Position numbers and translations under genes: made by a program. The notes below the pieces were generated by a model. It did no database searches and had not been told where the DNA came from. It saw nothing but the letters and a program-made list of their open reading frames with translations. Below are positions 1 through 11,159 of a DNA stretch of 64,000 nt, piece after piece. The DNA comes from Kappaphycus alvarezii (Eukaryota; Rhodophyta; Florideophyceae; Gigartinales; Solieriaceae), in assembly GCA_002205965.3 (NCBI GenBank), contig NADL03000026.1, positions 558,001 through 622,000 of the forward strand. The letters are read 5' to 3'. Numbering within the stretch: position 1 is the stretch's first letter; each line of letters starts with the position of its first letter.

Positions 1-576
1 AGGTCACGAAGCTGTGTTCTCAGAGTCTTACAGGGCAGCACGTGGGGCGTTGATGACGAAGCTCGAAGTGGACTCAGCGAAGCAGTTGGCAAAGACAAGG
101 CTTGAAAAGGCCCGAGTAGTGGGCCTGAAGGGCGGTCCTACGTCGATCGCCGAGGATGAGTGATGCCCAACGAGGTTGGAGGGGGGTAAAAATGTCGTAA
201 CGAAGTCCAAAGGGAATTCTTTTTTGGCGGCGGATGGCGTCCAAGGCCGGGGCGGGGGATCGGTGTTCGGGGCGCGGAGTATGTGTTGAGGGCAGTATAG
301 TATGGAATACGAGATCTATTATTGGTGCCACTCACGAAGGAATTGGTCTTGAAGGAAATTACGCAGACAGATGAGGATCTGCAGTTTGCAGAGGGGGAAA
401 TGAGGATGGTGGTTTGGGTGAAGATATTGGAGTTTGGAAACGAAGAAGGGAGGGATTGTAGGAGAAGTGAATTTGGTTTCGTCATCCTTCGTGATGTGGA
501 GAGTGGAAGTGGAGGAGAGCAAGGCAAAGTATATGATCAACTTCAGCCGACAGAGCAACACTGGCCGAAAGGGACT

Positions 577-1160
577 GTGAAGATGGAGACGGTACAGTCA
601 TTTGCGGAAACATGGAGAGGGAAGACATGCTGATGTCGTGAGGTTTCAGGAGCGGATACCGGCACTTCTACCTGCACACGGACGTAAGAGATTACATTGT
701 GTCCAGATGCAACAGGCGCTCCTATCGTTGTATTGCTCTTCCATTTGACTGGGGTCGATTGGATTACTGGTTCTGCAAAATACTTCGATCGCTCGTCCGC
801 TATATGAGGAAGGAGTTGGGTTATGGAGTGTTGCTGTATAACGAAGACTTTCTGTGAGCGCCATTCCCGCCAGGGCGGGAGGCAACAACGGAGGATTTGC
901 GGGTAGCTGGGAGCTTTTTAGTTGGAAATTTCGAAATGGTGGGGCTTGTAAGTCACCCAAAGAAGGGATAATGCAAAGGGCGCAGGTAACGGAACATCTA
1001 GGTATGGTTATCGACATCAAGGAGAAGCGCGTTAATTTAACGGACCGGAATGTGGGAAGAAAATCCTGGGGGTCCTACAGGATATGTATCTCGCTGACAC
1101 TGGCTATACCGATGGCACGTTTCTACACATGGGAAATCTACTTCGACATTTCTTTGTGAG
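577..1160 (+). pseudogene. DIRS-type reverse transcriptase domain, decayed
   Basis: The frame begins with KMETVQ, matching the conserved DIRS segment before the first catalytic motif. It continues with a stretch containing ALPFDWGR and WFCKILRSLVRYMR, corresponding to the usual LPFGW and F-K-LRP-V-LR motifs. The catalytic box (usually YMDD or YLDD) reads YNED at 837-848, so one catalytic Asp region is altered. A TGA follows at 855-857. After a frame change the distal motif HLGMVID appears near 990-1015, followed by the small-helix segment AIPMARFYT near 1105-1130. Stops and frame changes exclude a functional enzyme. The order of motifs makes the family assignment solid even though the copy is dead. 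Confidence 0.72.
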
Positions 1161-1479
1161 AGCGGCAGTGTGGGCAATAGACGAAGGAGGAGCGATACCC
1201 GGAGGAAGTGGGAGGGGATAGGAAGACGAAGGGCTTGTGGCGGAGCGGAATGGGGGTTAGTCTGGGGGGCTTCCTTGGGCGGGGATCCGGGGGCGAAGCC
1301 CCTCGTCGAGAGTCTGGGCGTGGAGACCCCGGAAAAATTTACTGTAAGCCATTTTATTTGTTGTTTAAGCCCTTCTGGTGGGGCTGCAAGCCCATTACCG
1401 GGGGGTGTAAGCCCATTATCGGGGGGTGTAAGCCACGGGGATCCAGGAAAGATGAGGTAAGGTTGACTCGGCAGTCTTT

Positions 1480-2460
1480 ACAGGATTTGGCGTACTTGCG
1501 TTCGTTGACAAGGGGAGAGGGGATGGACCTGGTAAGAGCACCTCCAAACATTGTGATGCACAGCGATGGGGCAGACGTAGGGTATTGGGGAAAGTTCGCA
1601 TTTCAAGAGAAGCAAGGGTTGCAATGTTCGTGGGCTGTAGAAAACTGCCATTCCGCAGTTGATGGCCCGTTGGTTTTTTATATTTGCCGTAGAGTGTCAC
1701 AATCGATGTACCTACTGGATAGTTTCCTTTTATGATTATGACGTGTGATTTATGATTATTTTACGGGTAATGTGATCAGCCACTTACAATTCGTAATGAT
1801 GAGTAATCAGGAGCACGTATGCGATATTAAGCACCGGGCTTGGCTGAGCATTGGAGATGGACATATGGACCAAGCATGTGTTCCAGGACAAGAGTTCATG
1901 GTCCTCCGGTACATAACGACATTGTCTTACGGAGCTACTGAGGAACACAGAAATTTTCTAGAACGTTGGTGAATGTGCTGGTAGCGTTTTCCGTAGATGA
2001 TAGTAGTCTTATCGTGAGTAACAAATAGTGTAAGTAGAGCTCTTAACTCTGAATTGCTAGGGAAGATAAGAAAAAAAGAATCAAGTACTAAACTGACCCC
2101 GCGCGTACTCTGGGAGGGTCACGTTTTTTGGGGAGCGACCGATCGAGCACAATAGATTACTTTTAGAGAACTCCGGGCGGTTCAATTTGTATTACATAGG
2201 CATTTTACCGAGTTCGTAGGACTGCCAGGGGTCCGTCTTTTGCTATTTCACGAAGTAAATCAGGCGGTGGTGGCGATATTACATGCAATGATGTCAGCGT
2301 TGTAGGAGATGGTTGTGGAGTTGCGGGTGCTGGGGGTGCGTATCGAGGCCAAGTGGATCCCTTCAGCATCCAAGAAATTTGCGGACGCGCTCCCGCGTGC
2401 GTGGTATCCGGGGGGCGTTCGGGCGACTGAGGAATTGGTCAGGTCTATTTGAGATAAATA
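1480..2460 (+). pseudogene. DIRS-type RNase H domain, decayed
   Basis: The segment near 1480-1600 reads as an RNase H start. A Trp/Leu-rich lead-in is followed by IVMHSDGADVGYWG, with the catalytic Asp codon at 1565-1567 in the expected D-A/G-S context. About 650 bases later, in another frame, VNQAVVAILHAMMSA (about 2248-2300) and WIPSASKKFADALPR (about 2354-2400) match the C-terminal half of DIRS RNase H, where a conserved E/D-N motif and W-(I/L)-PS-x-N-x-ADALSR occur. The stretch 1700-2240 between the halves has no clear homology and may be an insertion or heavily mutated sequence. Confidence 0.65.
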
Positions 2461-2875
2461 CTCCCTCGAAAGCGTCGTTTTCAGCACAGACCATTTGGGG
2501 AGAGCACGATGGCGAGGTGGAAATTTTTGGCTACTCAGATGGATGAAGATCGAGTGGATGGGAGGGGCCGTCTGTCGAACCTACCGTTCGAAATGATCAC
2601 GTTGGTGGTGAGGAAAATCGAGGTGGAGGGAGGGCAAGGCGTGATACTAGCACCAAACTGGCCGGAACAAACTTGGGTCGCGCGCTTGCGCGCGCTCTGC
2701 TCACACGTAACTAGTTTATGGGGATCACAGCGTCTACAAAGAAAATAGTCCAATCAACGACCGATGAGATCTGCTCGTGGTGGAGGTCAACTACGGTTCA
2801 AATGAGAGGCTACAATCAGGGCGGTAGTTTTGTCGAAAATGAGGGTAATGGAAGGAGTCTAGGGGATTCAGGTGC

Positions 2876-3445
2876 GGGAGAGGACGCGGCGTCTTTGTTA
2901 GCGGGCATATATGGGCAGAATCTACTTGGAGGAACGAGTTCAGCCAGCTTAGTAAGTGGCTGGCATTTTGTGAAGAAGACGGTCGGACCGCCCTTCCGGC
3001 TGGGGAAGAAGACGTGTTGACATATATCAGGTACTTATCTCTTGAAGGCAAGGTGGGCCCCAGTCGGCCCGCAAGTATGTATCCGCGGTGTCAACGTAAC
3101 ACGAGGACGCTGGCTATGTCTCTCCAACGAAGACGCGCTTGGTGTCAAATTTGATGTATGCCTACGAGAAGAAGGCAGATATTAGAGGCGAAGGAAAGGA
3201 GAAACTACTGGAGATTCCGGCATGGGTGATGTCGCAGGTTGTTAAGGTGAGACTGATGTCGAACGACGTTGAAACTGTAGGCTGCTGTGCTAGGATGGTA
3301 TTTGCCTACATATTTCGTGTAAGTTGGACAAAGTCTCTCATGTGATCTCGGATCAGGTTGAGGTGACAAAAGAGGGGGGTATTCAAGCTACCCTTGCTCA
3401 CCTGAAAGGGACGTCGACAAGTTTTGGCGGTACAGGTGAAGATAT
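2876..3445 (+). pseudogene. Tyrosine recombinase N-terminal and early catalytic region, decayed
   Basis: The core-binding (SAM-like) domain is recognisable: STWRNEFSQLSKWLAFCEED at about 2929-2990, then a frame change near 3050, then QSARKYVSAVST with an in-frame TAA at 3097-3099, then HEDAGYVSPTKTRLV and onward to AYIFR near 3320. A further frame change gives VSHVISDQVEVTKEG and LAHLKGTS up to about 3440, matching the strand region that precedes the catalytic residues. The HxxR and Tyr nucleophile segments are missing, so the gene is truncated as well as frameshifted. Copy B at 5540-5960 carries the homologous N-terminal segment, which helped fix the frames. Confidence 0.68.
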
Positions 3446-3560
3446 TTACGGGAGTTGCAAGAAAATGTAGAGCAGTCCGGGAGATCACAGGGCGTGCGGC
3501 ATTTATATTTAACGCAAACGACACGCCCCGAGATCAGCCGAATTGTTCGGCATGTCTATT

Positions 3561-4959
3561 TCTCTCCAACCATCCCACCCTTGAGTATCAACATGTTTAA
3601 TCTCTGTGATGAGTTTTATATTTTTTGTGATGCCTTTATCGCTATTTTTAAGAGATGTTAAGGCTTCATGCTATGTGTTATATGTTCGTTGTAGTACTGT
3701 GCACGCGGATTTGTTTTGCCTTGAAGTAAACCAACATGAATCTTCACGCACTGTAAATCATCCTTGGTTGCCTAAATGCTGTCTACGGCGCAGAACAAAA
3801 GTGTCCTCATAGCGGGGGTGCTTTCCTTTGTGCCTAGATTTCCTGCCACCTCTTCGAACACCAAATGGTGGAAACACCATTGTTTGATTCCGTACGACAG
3901 TTTCTGGAACCGCTTCTCAATCTGGAACCCTCGTAGACTGAACTTTATCACGCGCCGTGGTTACGTGTATTTCTTTCGCTCTCGGGTAGTTTGTGACTGT
4001 CCAAACCTTCAATTAGATTTATTGACGCTTACTGTTTCGCAACTAGAGACTCTGAATTTGAATTGGGTGAAAACGTTTTGGCCCTAAATCACGCCTCTTG
4101 CACCTGCGATGACCAATCTGTCATTGATTGCACCGCTCTCGAGCGACATCTGCTCTTCGATAACCGACGTATTGTTGGCATTCATCCTTTTAGCGCGTCA
4201 TGATCCGAACTAGGCTCCCCGTACACGCTGCCTATGCGATGGCTAGGTCTAATGGTTGCGAAAAGGAGCGATGCTGGGGCTTCTACTGAGAATTGGACGC
4301 TTTTTACGAGTAAAATGGGCTCAACAAAAGCGACTGAAGGATAAAAAGACATCTTGGAAGGTAATGAATGTTTTACAGTGAACAGGGCAGTTGTAGAGGG
4401 AGCGGATGAGTGCTTAACAGTTAGAAGGCTTTGTTTTGACGTTAGTGCATTTTGACCGTAAGCCCTTGTCATCAATAGTTTATTAATTAGTGGACTTTAT
4501 TAATTCGTGGCAGGTATGTCAATACCGGGTAGTTAGGCTAGTAGTTCCACTTGGGTTTTCGAAGCCCATTTTCCATAGAGCGGTAGATCCCATTTAGTTG
4601 CAGAAATAAAGTTTGAGTTTAGAACTCGCTGGGACGTTTTATCGCGTGTAGCGTCGAGCGCGATGTTGGGTTGTGTAAAACAACACGTAAACCACCCAGA
4701 ACAGGAAACCAACCAAATTCTTAACTAGAATGACGAAAGATATTACGGGGCTCGTTTGCCCTACTTGCAAAACAGTGGCAGTGCTGAATAGTTGCAGGTA
4801 TGGAATTTTCCGTTGGCCATAGCGATAAATAATAGTTAGCTAGATTAAAGGTTATGGTTAATGGTTTATCTGCTAGTCTAGTTCAAATAAAGGCTACTCT
4901 ACAAATCGAAGTCTGGGCAGTGCCGTGGGCTGAAATGGTGAGCCCGTGCTGGTACGTTT
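3561..4959. other. Intergenic or highly decayed sequence
   Basis: No protein family was recognised on either strand. The short open frames have no conserved motif. It separates two DIRS-like copies and may include decayed internal parts of copy B, whose reverse transcriptase is not visible. Confidence 0.5.
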
Positions 4960-5990
4960 TGAGTGTAGCAAGCGGTGCTCTTGCTGATTCAAAAGCGTTT
5001 CGACGAATATGTCACCGCAGCCGAGGTCTTTCTTTTGCTGTTCTACAAAGAAAATCGTAAGATGTTCGCGGTCTTGAACACGACGTTGTCGGCGTCCAAG
5101 CCATTAATGTCATAGTGCGGAAGTTAGAGGCGCTGCTACAAGAGCTACGGTAGCTATAAATTGGTTCGCCGACGCACTGCCGAGGACCTAGGATCCGGGG
5201 ACGTTCTTATGTAGGAGTATTCGTTGAAGTCGATCCAAGAGTAGCATTCAGTGCAGGATATAGTGTTCAACAAGCGATAGATGGGAGAGAGTATGGTGGC
5301 GAGGAGGAAATATCTTTGCAAGCAATTGGAAGAGAACTGGAAGATGGGAGGGCGTGATATTGGAAGTCTAGCTTCGATATGATGCCAATCATGGTACGCA
5401 GGATAGAGGGAGAAGGGGGAGAGGCGTTTACTACTCGCTCCAAATTGGTCTGGTTCGCGTGTTGTGAGCTTTGTTCACGGCTGGTAGCTTTGGGGTTCTT
5501 GCACGAATTTTGTGGAGGAATACATCGTATTAACGAAGGGTGATAGCTGGTGGTCGTGGAGATCAGTTCAGATCCGAATGGGAAGATGGAATGGAGGATG
5601 TTGTGTTGGACAAGGCTGGTAGAGGGAGTCGCGGAGGGGGAAGTATGGGAGGAAGGGAAGAGGTGGCGTCGCTGATGGCGGAGGACGGTTGGGCAGAGAC
5701 GACCAAGAAAAATCGCGCAATTCAAATATACAAATGCTTTCTGCCATAAAGACGGTCGACCCGCTCTCCAAGAAACTGAGGGAGATGTATTAGCGCATAA
5801 AGGGTAGTTGCCACTAGAGAATAAGGTGGCAACTCGTTCCGCCTGAAATTTCTTGCTGGCAATCAATCAATCAACAGATATCACGAGGAAGTGGGGTACA
5901 AGTTACTTTTGATACCAAGCAGACATTTACCACTAAGGCGACCACGCCGCCTTATACCACTCCAATTAGGCGTAAACCATTACCCCAGTA
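4960..5990 (+). mobile_element. DIRS-like retrotransposon, decayed copy B (RNase H to recombinase)
   Basis: From about 4972 the + strand reads AVLLLIQKRFDEYVTAAEVF, then FYKENRKMFAVLN and, after a shift, VVGVQAINVIVRKLE. NWFADALPR at about 5158-5186 is the RNase H tail. A recombinase N-terminus follows: LMAEDGWAETTKKNRAIQIY at about 5672-5735, then (frame changed) AFCHKDGRPALQETEGDVLA with stops at the next KG and RSA positions. It aligns residue for residue with copy A (for example FCEEDGRTALPAGEEDVL), but the two are clearly divergent, so they are not a recent duplication. No reverse transcriptase was recognised upstream. Function is lost. Confidence 0.65.
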
Positions 5991-7164
5991 ACGTCTAGGA
6001 GTCCCTGGACCGCAATTTTTGCAAGTTCTCTGCTCTAATATTAATGATCTAAGTTCCATTACCGTCCCAAGCACATCCTCCACCCCGCAGAAATTACTGT
6101 TCCAGTCTCGGCACCCCTCCCTCATGACTATTCCTCCCGACCTAAGCATATACGGCGCCACTGGGCGCCGTTCCTACATTTTTATTTCCTTTGACGCGCT
6201 GTCTTTTCCCTGAATATTGCAACCGGCGCAACTGGCCCATAAAATGTGGGTAAAAGTGCTCGCTATATCCGGTAAGCGCCCAAACTTCCCGAGGTTGAAT
6301 TGCTACCCTCCTTCGATTGACATTTTATAACATTAGCATTCTGCGCCCTAGGCGCCCACTCCAAACCCACCATCACCACCCTGCAATAGCATGCCAAAGG
6401 TATTTCCCTTATCCGTCGTTCTCCAAAAGCCCCCATTCTTCTGCAAACACATCCCAAGATCAGCTCATTTCTTTGGTCAGGTATGGCGGCGAGTTTATTT
6501 GCTTGCATGACTGCGGTAGCGTGCAGCGAATATCCCTTAATGACGAAATAAAGGGTGATATTCTTTCGTAACACTGCAAATCTCCTCATACTCTGCGAAC
6601 CATATACCTTTCTGCGCTATAAACCGAAAGTACTTAAGGCTACGGTACCGTAAAACTGATTAGGAATCCTCATTTTTATCTTCAAAAACAGAGGAGCATA
6701 TTCTACTGAAGAAATATGCCGATTAAATTTCTGTTATGTATTAGGTAAAGGAACAAAGTTTCAACTGTATTTGGCAATTTTTTGTAGTATCTAAAAAAAG
6801 TAAAATAGGAAGAAACATTATCAAGAAGGGGAGTTTTTTACAACATTAGAACTAAAAGGTCCGATTATGTGCCCTTTATCTACTCTCTGCCACTTCTCTG
6901 CATCATTTTGTCATACTCTGACCAATTTATGACGACTTTTAAGCCCTATATGAGCCTAAATTGGAATAGTGAAAGTCTACAGATCGGTCACGGACTCGAA
7001 CTGCCATTCGTTTGCACAGCACCTTTTGTCAATCACCCGTTATAAGTTTCAATTGGGCCAAGTCGGAGGACTGTGCAGGCCAGACTATGGACTAATATTC
7101 TTGAATGAGAATCACTGTAAGTAGATGTTATCTTTTTGTAAAAAGCCGATATTCTGCTGAGTTT
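5991..7164. other. Intergenic, no gene seen
   Basis: A few short open frames (for example 6019-6213 and 6317-6571 on +) lack recognisable motifs and look like chance. Base composition becomes AT-richer after about 6.6 kb. Confidence 0.5.
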
Positions 7165-7984
7165 TTCAATCTGGGTGAAACATAGAATTCGCAAAACTGT
7201 AGCAACTATCTCTCCAGTTTTGTCTAGTAATTTAGTGAATTTTGTTTTCTACTCACAGAAAAATTTCAGAGCACTTATCGTCATAAATTGTAAACCAAAA
7301 CACTACCCTTCTTCCCATATTTTGACAGTGCGACAGAATCTTCTCCTCAATACGAGCATTTTTCCAATAAGACTGATAAACTTCGGGGTCATCCAAATTC
7401 TAATTTTGCATCAGATAATACCTCAACGCCTCAATGATAAGAGAATCAGTTGTGTCTTTCTCGACTATAAATCTGAAAGAGCTTTGATATAGACTCTCAA
7501 GAGAGAAAGGGCCTTCTAAGGTTAATAATTTCAAGCGAGTTCCGGAAGAGAGTAACTAACGTATAAGTGGACTCTCAACCGGCAACAAGAGGAAGTTTTA
7601 CAGTTTGGTTGGGTTTTTAACTATTTAGAAACATCGCAGAAGAGACTACGTCTTCAAGAATGAATGAATTTTCTGCTTTTTGAGTTTTCTCGAATTCAAT
7701 TTTTTGCGGTACTTTAGATACTCGTCGACTACCGAATGAGACTGATTAATCCTTCGGGCAATTTCTGTGATGGGAAATGTAAGCTTAATCAGCTCAAAAA
7801 TCTCCCTTTCATCTCCCCTTGAAACAATTTCCGAAGCCCATTTCATGTGTGTCTGAAATCTTGTGGTTTTCAAGAACGTCTCGCCAGTACTCTTTAAACA
7901 AAAAAAACGAGGAGAAACCGTTTTTTTCGATTTTTGACCACCTTTCGTAATCATTTTTCTGCCGTGAACTTCAGAGTAGATCAA
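7165..7984 (-). pseudogene. Tc1/mariner-like transposase, decayed
   Basis: The - strand frame from 7984 to 7646 (112 codons) contains a helix-turn-helix of the Tc1 N-terminal kind, including IFELIKLTFPITEIARRINQ and SHSVVDEYLKYR. Below 7460 the same strand reads, with stops, DAKLEFG, then SLSVLLEK, then KYGKKGSVLVYN. These line up with the Tc1/Tc3 catalytic segment (DEK-F-x-DGPDG, YYW, then a GGGSVMVWG-like strand). The cut-and-paste transposase would have acted on terminal inverted repeats, but I could not find repeats flanking this copy. The two halves are in different frames. The N-terminal assignment is moderate and the catalytic one tentative. Confidence 0.45.
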
Positions 7985-7989
7985 AAGCA

Positions 7990-9190
7990 GAGTGACGCTT
8001 GCGGGCGACTCTAGAAAAGAAAGTGAATTTTTTGCTCTGAAGGTCTGGTTTTGTGTTGATTAAAATTTTTGAGTTTGATCTTCCCTTTTACCAACCCGAG
8101 GGCGGTCGCCCAATTATTCATACACAACTCCGGCATCATTCTCTACCTTCAGCATGCTCGGTATTTGGTATCTACTGCAATAAAATCACATATATCTCTC
8201 TATAATATTTGTAAATATCTACAATTTTAAATATATATTGGACTTGTGGACTACAAAGGTCGCATGCAAAAAACATATTCCAATAAATATATATGGTCTA
8301 TATATATAGGGAAGAATAAAATCCTTCAAAGGAGGATTGTAGGACGATCTTTACGGTACCTCGCAGCACAAATGCGTGCTTTGATATGCGAAGTGCACTT
8401 GAGTATGCTTACAATTTTAACAGTTCCATTCAGATAAGATTTTCGAATATTCTCCCGAAATAATTAACAAATGCCGTTTGAAAGTTTGCCCCTTTACACA
8501 AATATGAAAGGTATTATGTTCGGTATAACTTTTCATGAATTGAAGGGTTTTTATAGCTTTTATCACTAATTTGTGCTTGTGCAGTATTGTAAAGCCAATA
8601 TAAACCAAGTTAAAATAGGGTGACTAAATTTTTCTGTATGTTGCAGGGCACGACATCCTACAGTGATCGCCATATATACTTGGGTTTTGCAGAGAATATA
8701 GCTAAAATATTCACGAATTATTATACAAAAAATCATTTATTGTGTTTCAAATGCTCAAAACGATGCAGTACTTTTCAAGATATCAACAAATCGTTTTTTC
8801 AATACGGAAAAAATGTAAAACTATTTCAATAAAGCAAAGTTCAACGACAATGAATTCATAAGCCAAAAAAGAGATGCACTTAACTCCACATCATGGCATT
8901 GAAATATCCATTTTAAATACTCTGGTGACCCTTGACCTCCAAAAAGGAGGTCACTCTTTTTGAAAACATACCTCGTTGGACCAGACCAACCGACGAAGAG
9001 AGAAATTAAATCCTTGTCACGGAGTAAAATAATCGAGGTGCAGATGTGAGGCACAGAGTGGAATAATCAAGGTAGAGATGGGAGGGGTATTTCATCACAT
9101 GTAACTAACACCGCTGTTGAACACGAAATAATCAGATTCAAAATTATTACTAGCATTGATAATCAAGGTTATTGCAGGAGACTACTCCTA
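7990..9190. other. AT-rich intergenic with unidentified short frames
   Basis: The longest open frames are a 77-codon one on - (8821-9054) and a 70-codon one on + (8620-8832). Neither shows a motif I recognise. The left remainder of copia-2 should lie in or beyond this stretch on the - strand, but no reverse transcriptase motif could be read. Confidence 0.45.
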
Positions 9191-9194
9191 GTGC

Positions 9195-9502
9195 TGAGCC
9201 ATCAAGTGAGACACGGTAGAAACGAGTACTTATGTAACAGTAAAGTCGGGGAACGTGAAAAGATTTTCAAGTTCACTCAGGTTCTGTGTTTGTTACAGGT
9301 ACGGGTTAGTTATGTGCTCAAGAATACTTGGATCAGAGATGAACCCATCCTCAATGTCCTGATCGCCAATTGTGTCATGTGCACTCATGCTTGACTCACT
9401 ACTAGAATCAACCTTATTCCATTCATAGTAGCTTATAGAGTTACCCAAATCCTTATCCGCCGATGCATATCCGTCGGTAAGTTCCGTAGTGCTTATGAAT
9501 TA
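9195..9502 (-). pseudogene. copia-2 integrase to reverse transcriptase linker
   Basis: Read on -, one frame runs from the copia-1 junction through STTELTDGYASADKDLGNS and EWNKVDSSSESSMSAHD to ITNPYL and a stop near 9326. It is rich in Ser, Asp and Glu, like the low-complexity linker after the integrase of copia elements. Its only firm evidence of identity is that it continues in frame from KFMEN of the integrase C-terminus across the removed copia-1 insertion. Sequence below 9326 on this strand is interrupted by stops and unrecognised. Confidence 0.5.
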
Positions 9503-9507
9503 GTTCT
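9503..9507. repeat. Left target-site duplication of copia-1 (GTTCT)
   Basis: GTTCT immediately precedes the left LTR and recurs at 13714-13718 directly after the right LTR. Five base pairs is the normal duplication size for copia integrase. Confidence 0.7.
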
Positions 9508-9864
9508 ATATTTCAATATTGCTTCATCATTCAAGAATGTCCGCTCGCTGCTTGCCCGTATAATTATGATTTGTATATTTGAATCCCTTTGGCGCCCGAT
9601 TGCTGTTGCCTGCTTTAACATGACGCCATGCAATTCCATTTTGTATGCTTGAGGTGATAGGCCCGAATCTCTACGTTCCTTAAGTTCTTACAAATATTGA
9701 CTGTGTAGTGACTACAAATAGTGATGTTTTTGTGTAAAGACTGAGAACTAATTGAGGCGGACGAACTACAATCTGGTGGTTCCCGTGTATTTGCAGTAAG
9801 ACTGTACTGCCTCGTTATCTACTTTTTGCTGTTTCCGCTGCTGTGGGCCTGCCCATCTCCACTA
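9508..9864 (+). repeat. copia-1 5' LTR
   Basis: It aligns with 13380-13713 from TTTCAATATTGCTTC to CTCCACTA. It has about 20 extra bases near 9690-9712, flanked by copies of ACAAATA, which suggests a short slippage duplication here or a deletion in the other LTR. Canonical TG...CA ends are not evident. The outer boundary is set by the GTTCT duplication. Confidence 0.85.
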
Positions 9865-9964
9865 TTTATGAGCCCAGAGATTGCGAATACCCTACCGACG
9901 CGTCCCAGATTTGCATGGGATGCAAAAGCCCTCCTTGCACTGACGGAAGGGTAATCAGGGGCGT

Positions 9965-10690
9965 TTCAAACTAGCTGTTGAAGACTGGAAGGAGTACCAT
10001 GACTTCCTACCTGAGTCTTACTCCAACAAAGTTGCGGCCGAGATGCACGGACTTGTCGTAAAGTCGCAACTATATGGACAGGCCCGTGACCTGTGTTCCG
10101 GAATTTCGAAAGAAGAGCTTCGAACCTCCAACGGCGCTGTTCTTATTGTAAACGCTTTGTATCAGCTTGATGCTCTAACTGTTTTATCTGAGTCATTTGG
10201 TGTATTCAATACTCTTCTGACCACTCAACGTCGACAGTCAGAAACAATGAAAAACTTTGAGATGAGATTCTCCGCTGCTAAGAAAAAGTTTAAGTACTTG
10301 TCGAATACGACCAAACTGCCGCCCTGCATCACTGCTTTGATGCTGTTAGCCAACTCCGGTATCGAGAATTCACAGAGAGTGTCTATCCTGGCTGCCTGTG
10401 CCTCTTCTGAGGGCATACTATCTGAAAACCATACAAACGACGAGTACCTGCAGGCTGCCACGTACAGGCAGCCTGCAGATACTCGTCGTTTCTCCTGTGG
10501 TCAAACAATGTGATCGCGGAGCATCTACTATGGCTGACGGCTCCGCTCGGCCTGTCAAAAGGCCCACTTCGTCACGCTACAGCAATGCAAAGGGCCATAA
10601 TCGCGGTTATCGAAAGCCGTCATTTTCCGTATGAAGCGTCACCTTGCAATGAGTGCGGCCAATACGGACATTGGACAGACTCTCAAATGA
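9965..10690 (+). pseudogene. copia-1 gag with degenerate zinc knuckle
   Basis: A frame open from about 9970 reads LAVEDWKEYHDFLPESYSN and continues through the stretch beginning MHGLVVKSQ at 10043 to a stop at 10513. It has the helical, Leu-rich character of copia gag. After a frame change the nucleocapsid knuckle reads CNECGQYGHW at about 10645-10680. This is C-x2-C-x4-H, but the final Cys is absent, replaced in the frame HWTDSQ. Within the gag frame lies a 25-bp near-perfect inverted repeat (10435-10491). Gag would form the particle and bind element RNA. This copy cannot encode an intact one. Confidence 0.65.
10435..10491. repeat. 25-bp inverted repeat with 7-base loop in gag
   Basis: Left arm 10435-10459, loop ACGTACA, right arm 10467-10491. 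The arms match at 24 of 25 positions. Such a hairpin is not a known copia feature. It looks like a templated inverted duplication. Confidence 0.85.
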
Positions 10691-10859
10691 TGATGGTACT
10701 CTTAAAGATAGCGCAAATCTTTCAAAACTGCGGCGTAATATGCTGCCTCATTAAGCAGTGATTCAAGCAATGCTAGCAGCTCAAGAAATGCCAAGAGCTC
10801 AACGAAGAAGACAGCCTCTTTCAACAATGCAAATGTGGTTCCTAGCTCTTACAAAAAAA

Positions 10860-10978
10860 TTGACTCTGACGAGCTTGGCACCAACGACCCAAGTGGGCCA
10901 TTGGTAGACGATGGTGTCCCTTATTCAGCAATAGGGGTCGCTGAGCTTCGCCTTCTGCTTGAAAGTTTTATTTGAGTG
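10860..10978 (+). pseudogene. copia-1 aspartic protease fragment
   Basis: A short open frame reads DELGTNDPSGPLVDDGVPYS followed by AIGVAELRLL and then a TGA. The segment VDDGVPYSAIG matches the retropepsin active-site loop (D-S/T/D-G-A) of copia elements, with Val where Ala is usual. The frame stops about 20 residues later, so only the active-site part survives. The protease would cleave the Gag-Pol polyprotein. Confidence 0.55.
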
Positions 10979-11159
10979 CAATTCTGAGATTGACCTCGAG
11001 TCCATCCCAAACGTGCCTTCCGGATACAAACACTGGAAGTACGGCTAGGGTGATCATTCTAGTGTGCCACGTCGTATTCCTGGCTCTTTGGTCTTGTGTG
11101 CTCGTAGTGACTCGCTAAGGGAAGTATAAATCCGTTACCTGGTCCTTGAAGTCTCAAGC

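Larger units (their letters stand above)
1..3560 (+). mobile_element. DIRS/Ngaro-like retrotransposon, decayed copy A
   Basis: The + strand carries, in the right order, a reverse transcriptase, an RNase H and the N-terminal half of a tyrosine recombinase. That order is diagnostic of DIRS-type (YR) retrotransposons, which integrate by recombinase rather than by a DDE integrase. Bases 1-320 are open in short stretches and may be the end of a gag-like frame, which I cannot identify. The element is broken by many stops and frameshifts. It ends before the recombinase catalytic R-H-R-Y residues, so it is truncated on the right. No terminal or split direct repeats were found. A second relic of the same type follows at 4960-5990 in the same orientation. 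Confidence 0.7.

Noticed and set aside
8821-9054. 77-codon - frame as a further mariner transposase
   Set aside because: No DDE, helix-turn-helix or PDLNP-like motif could be read.
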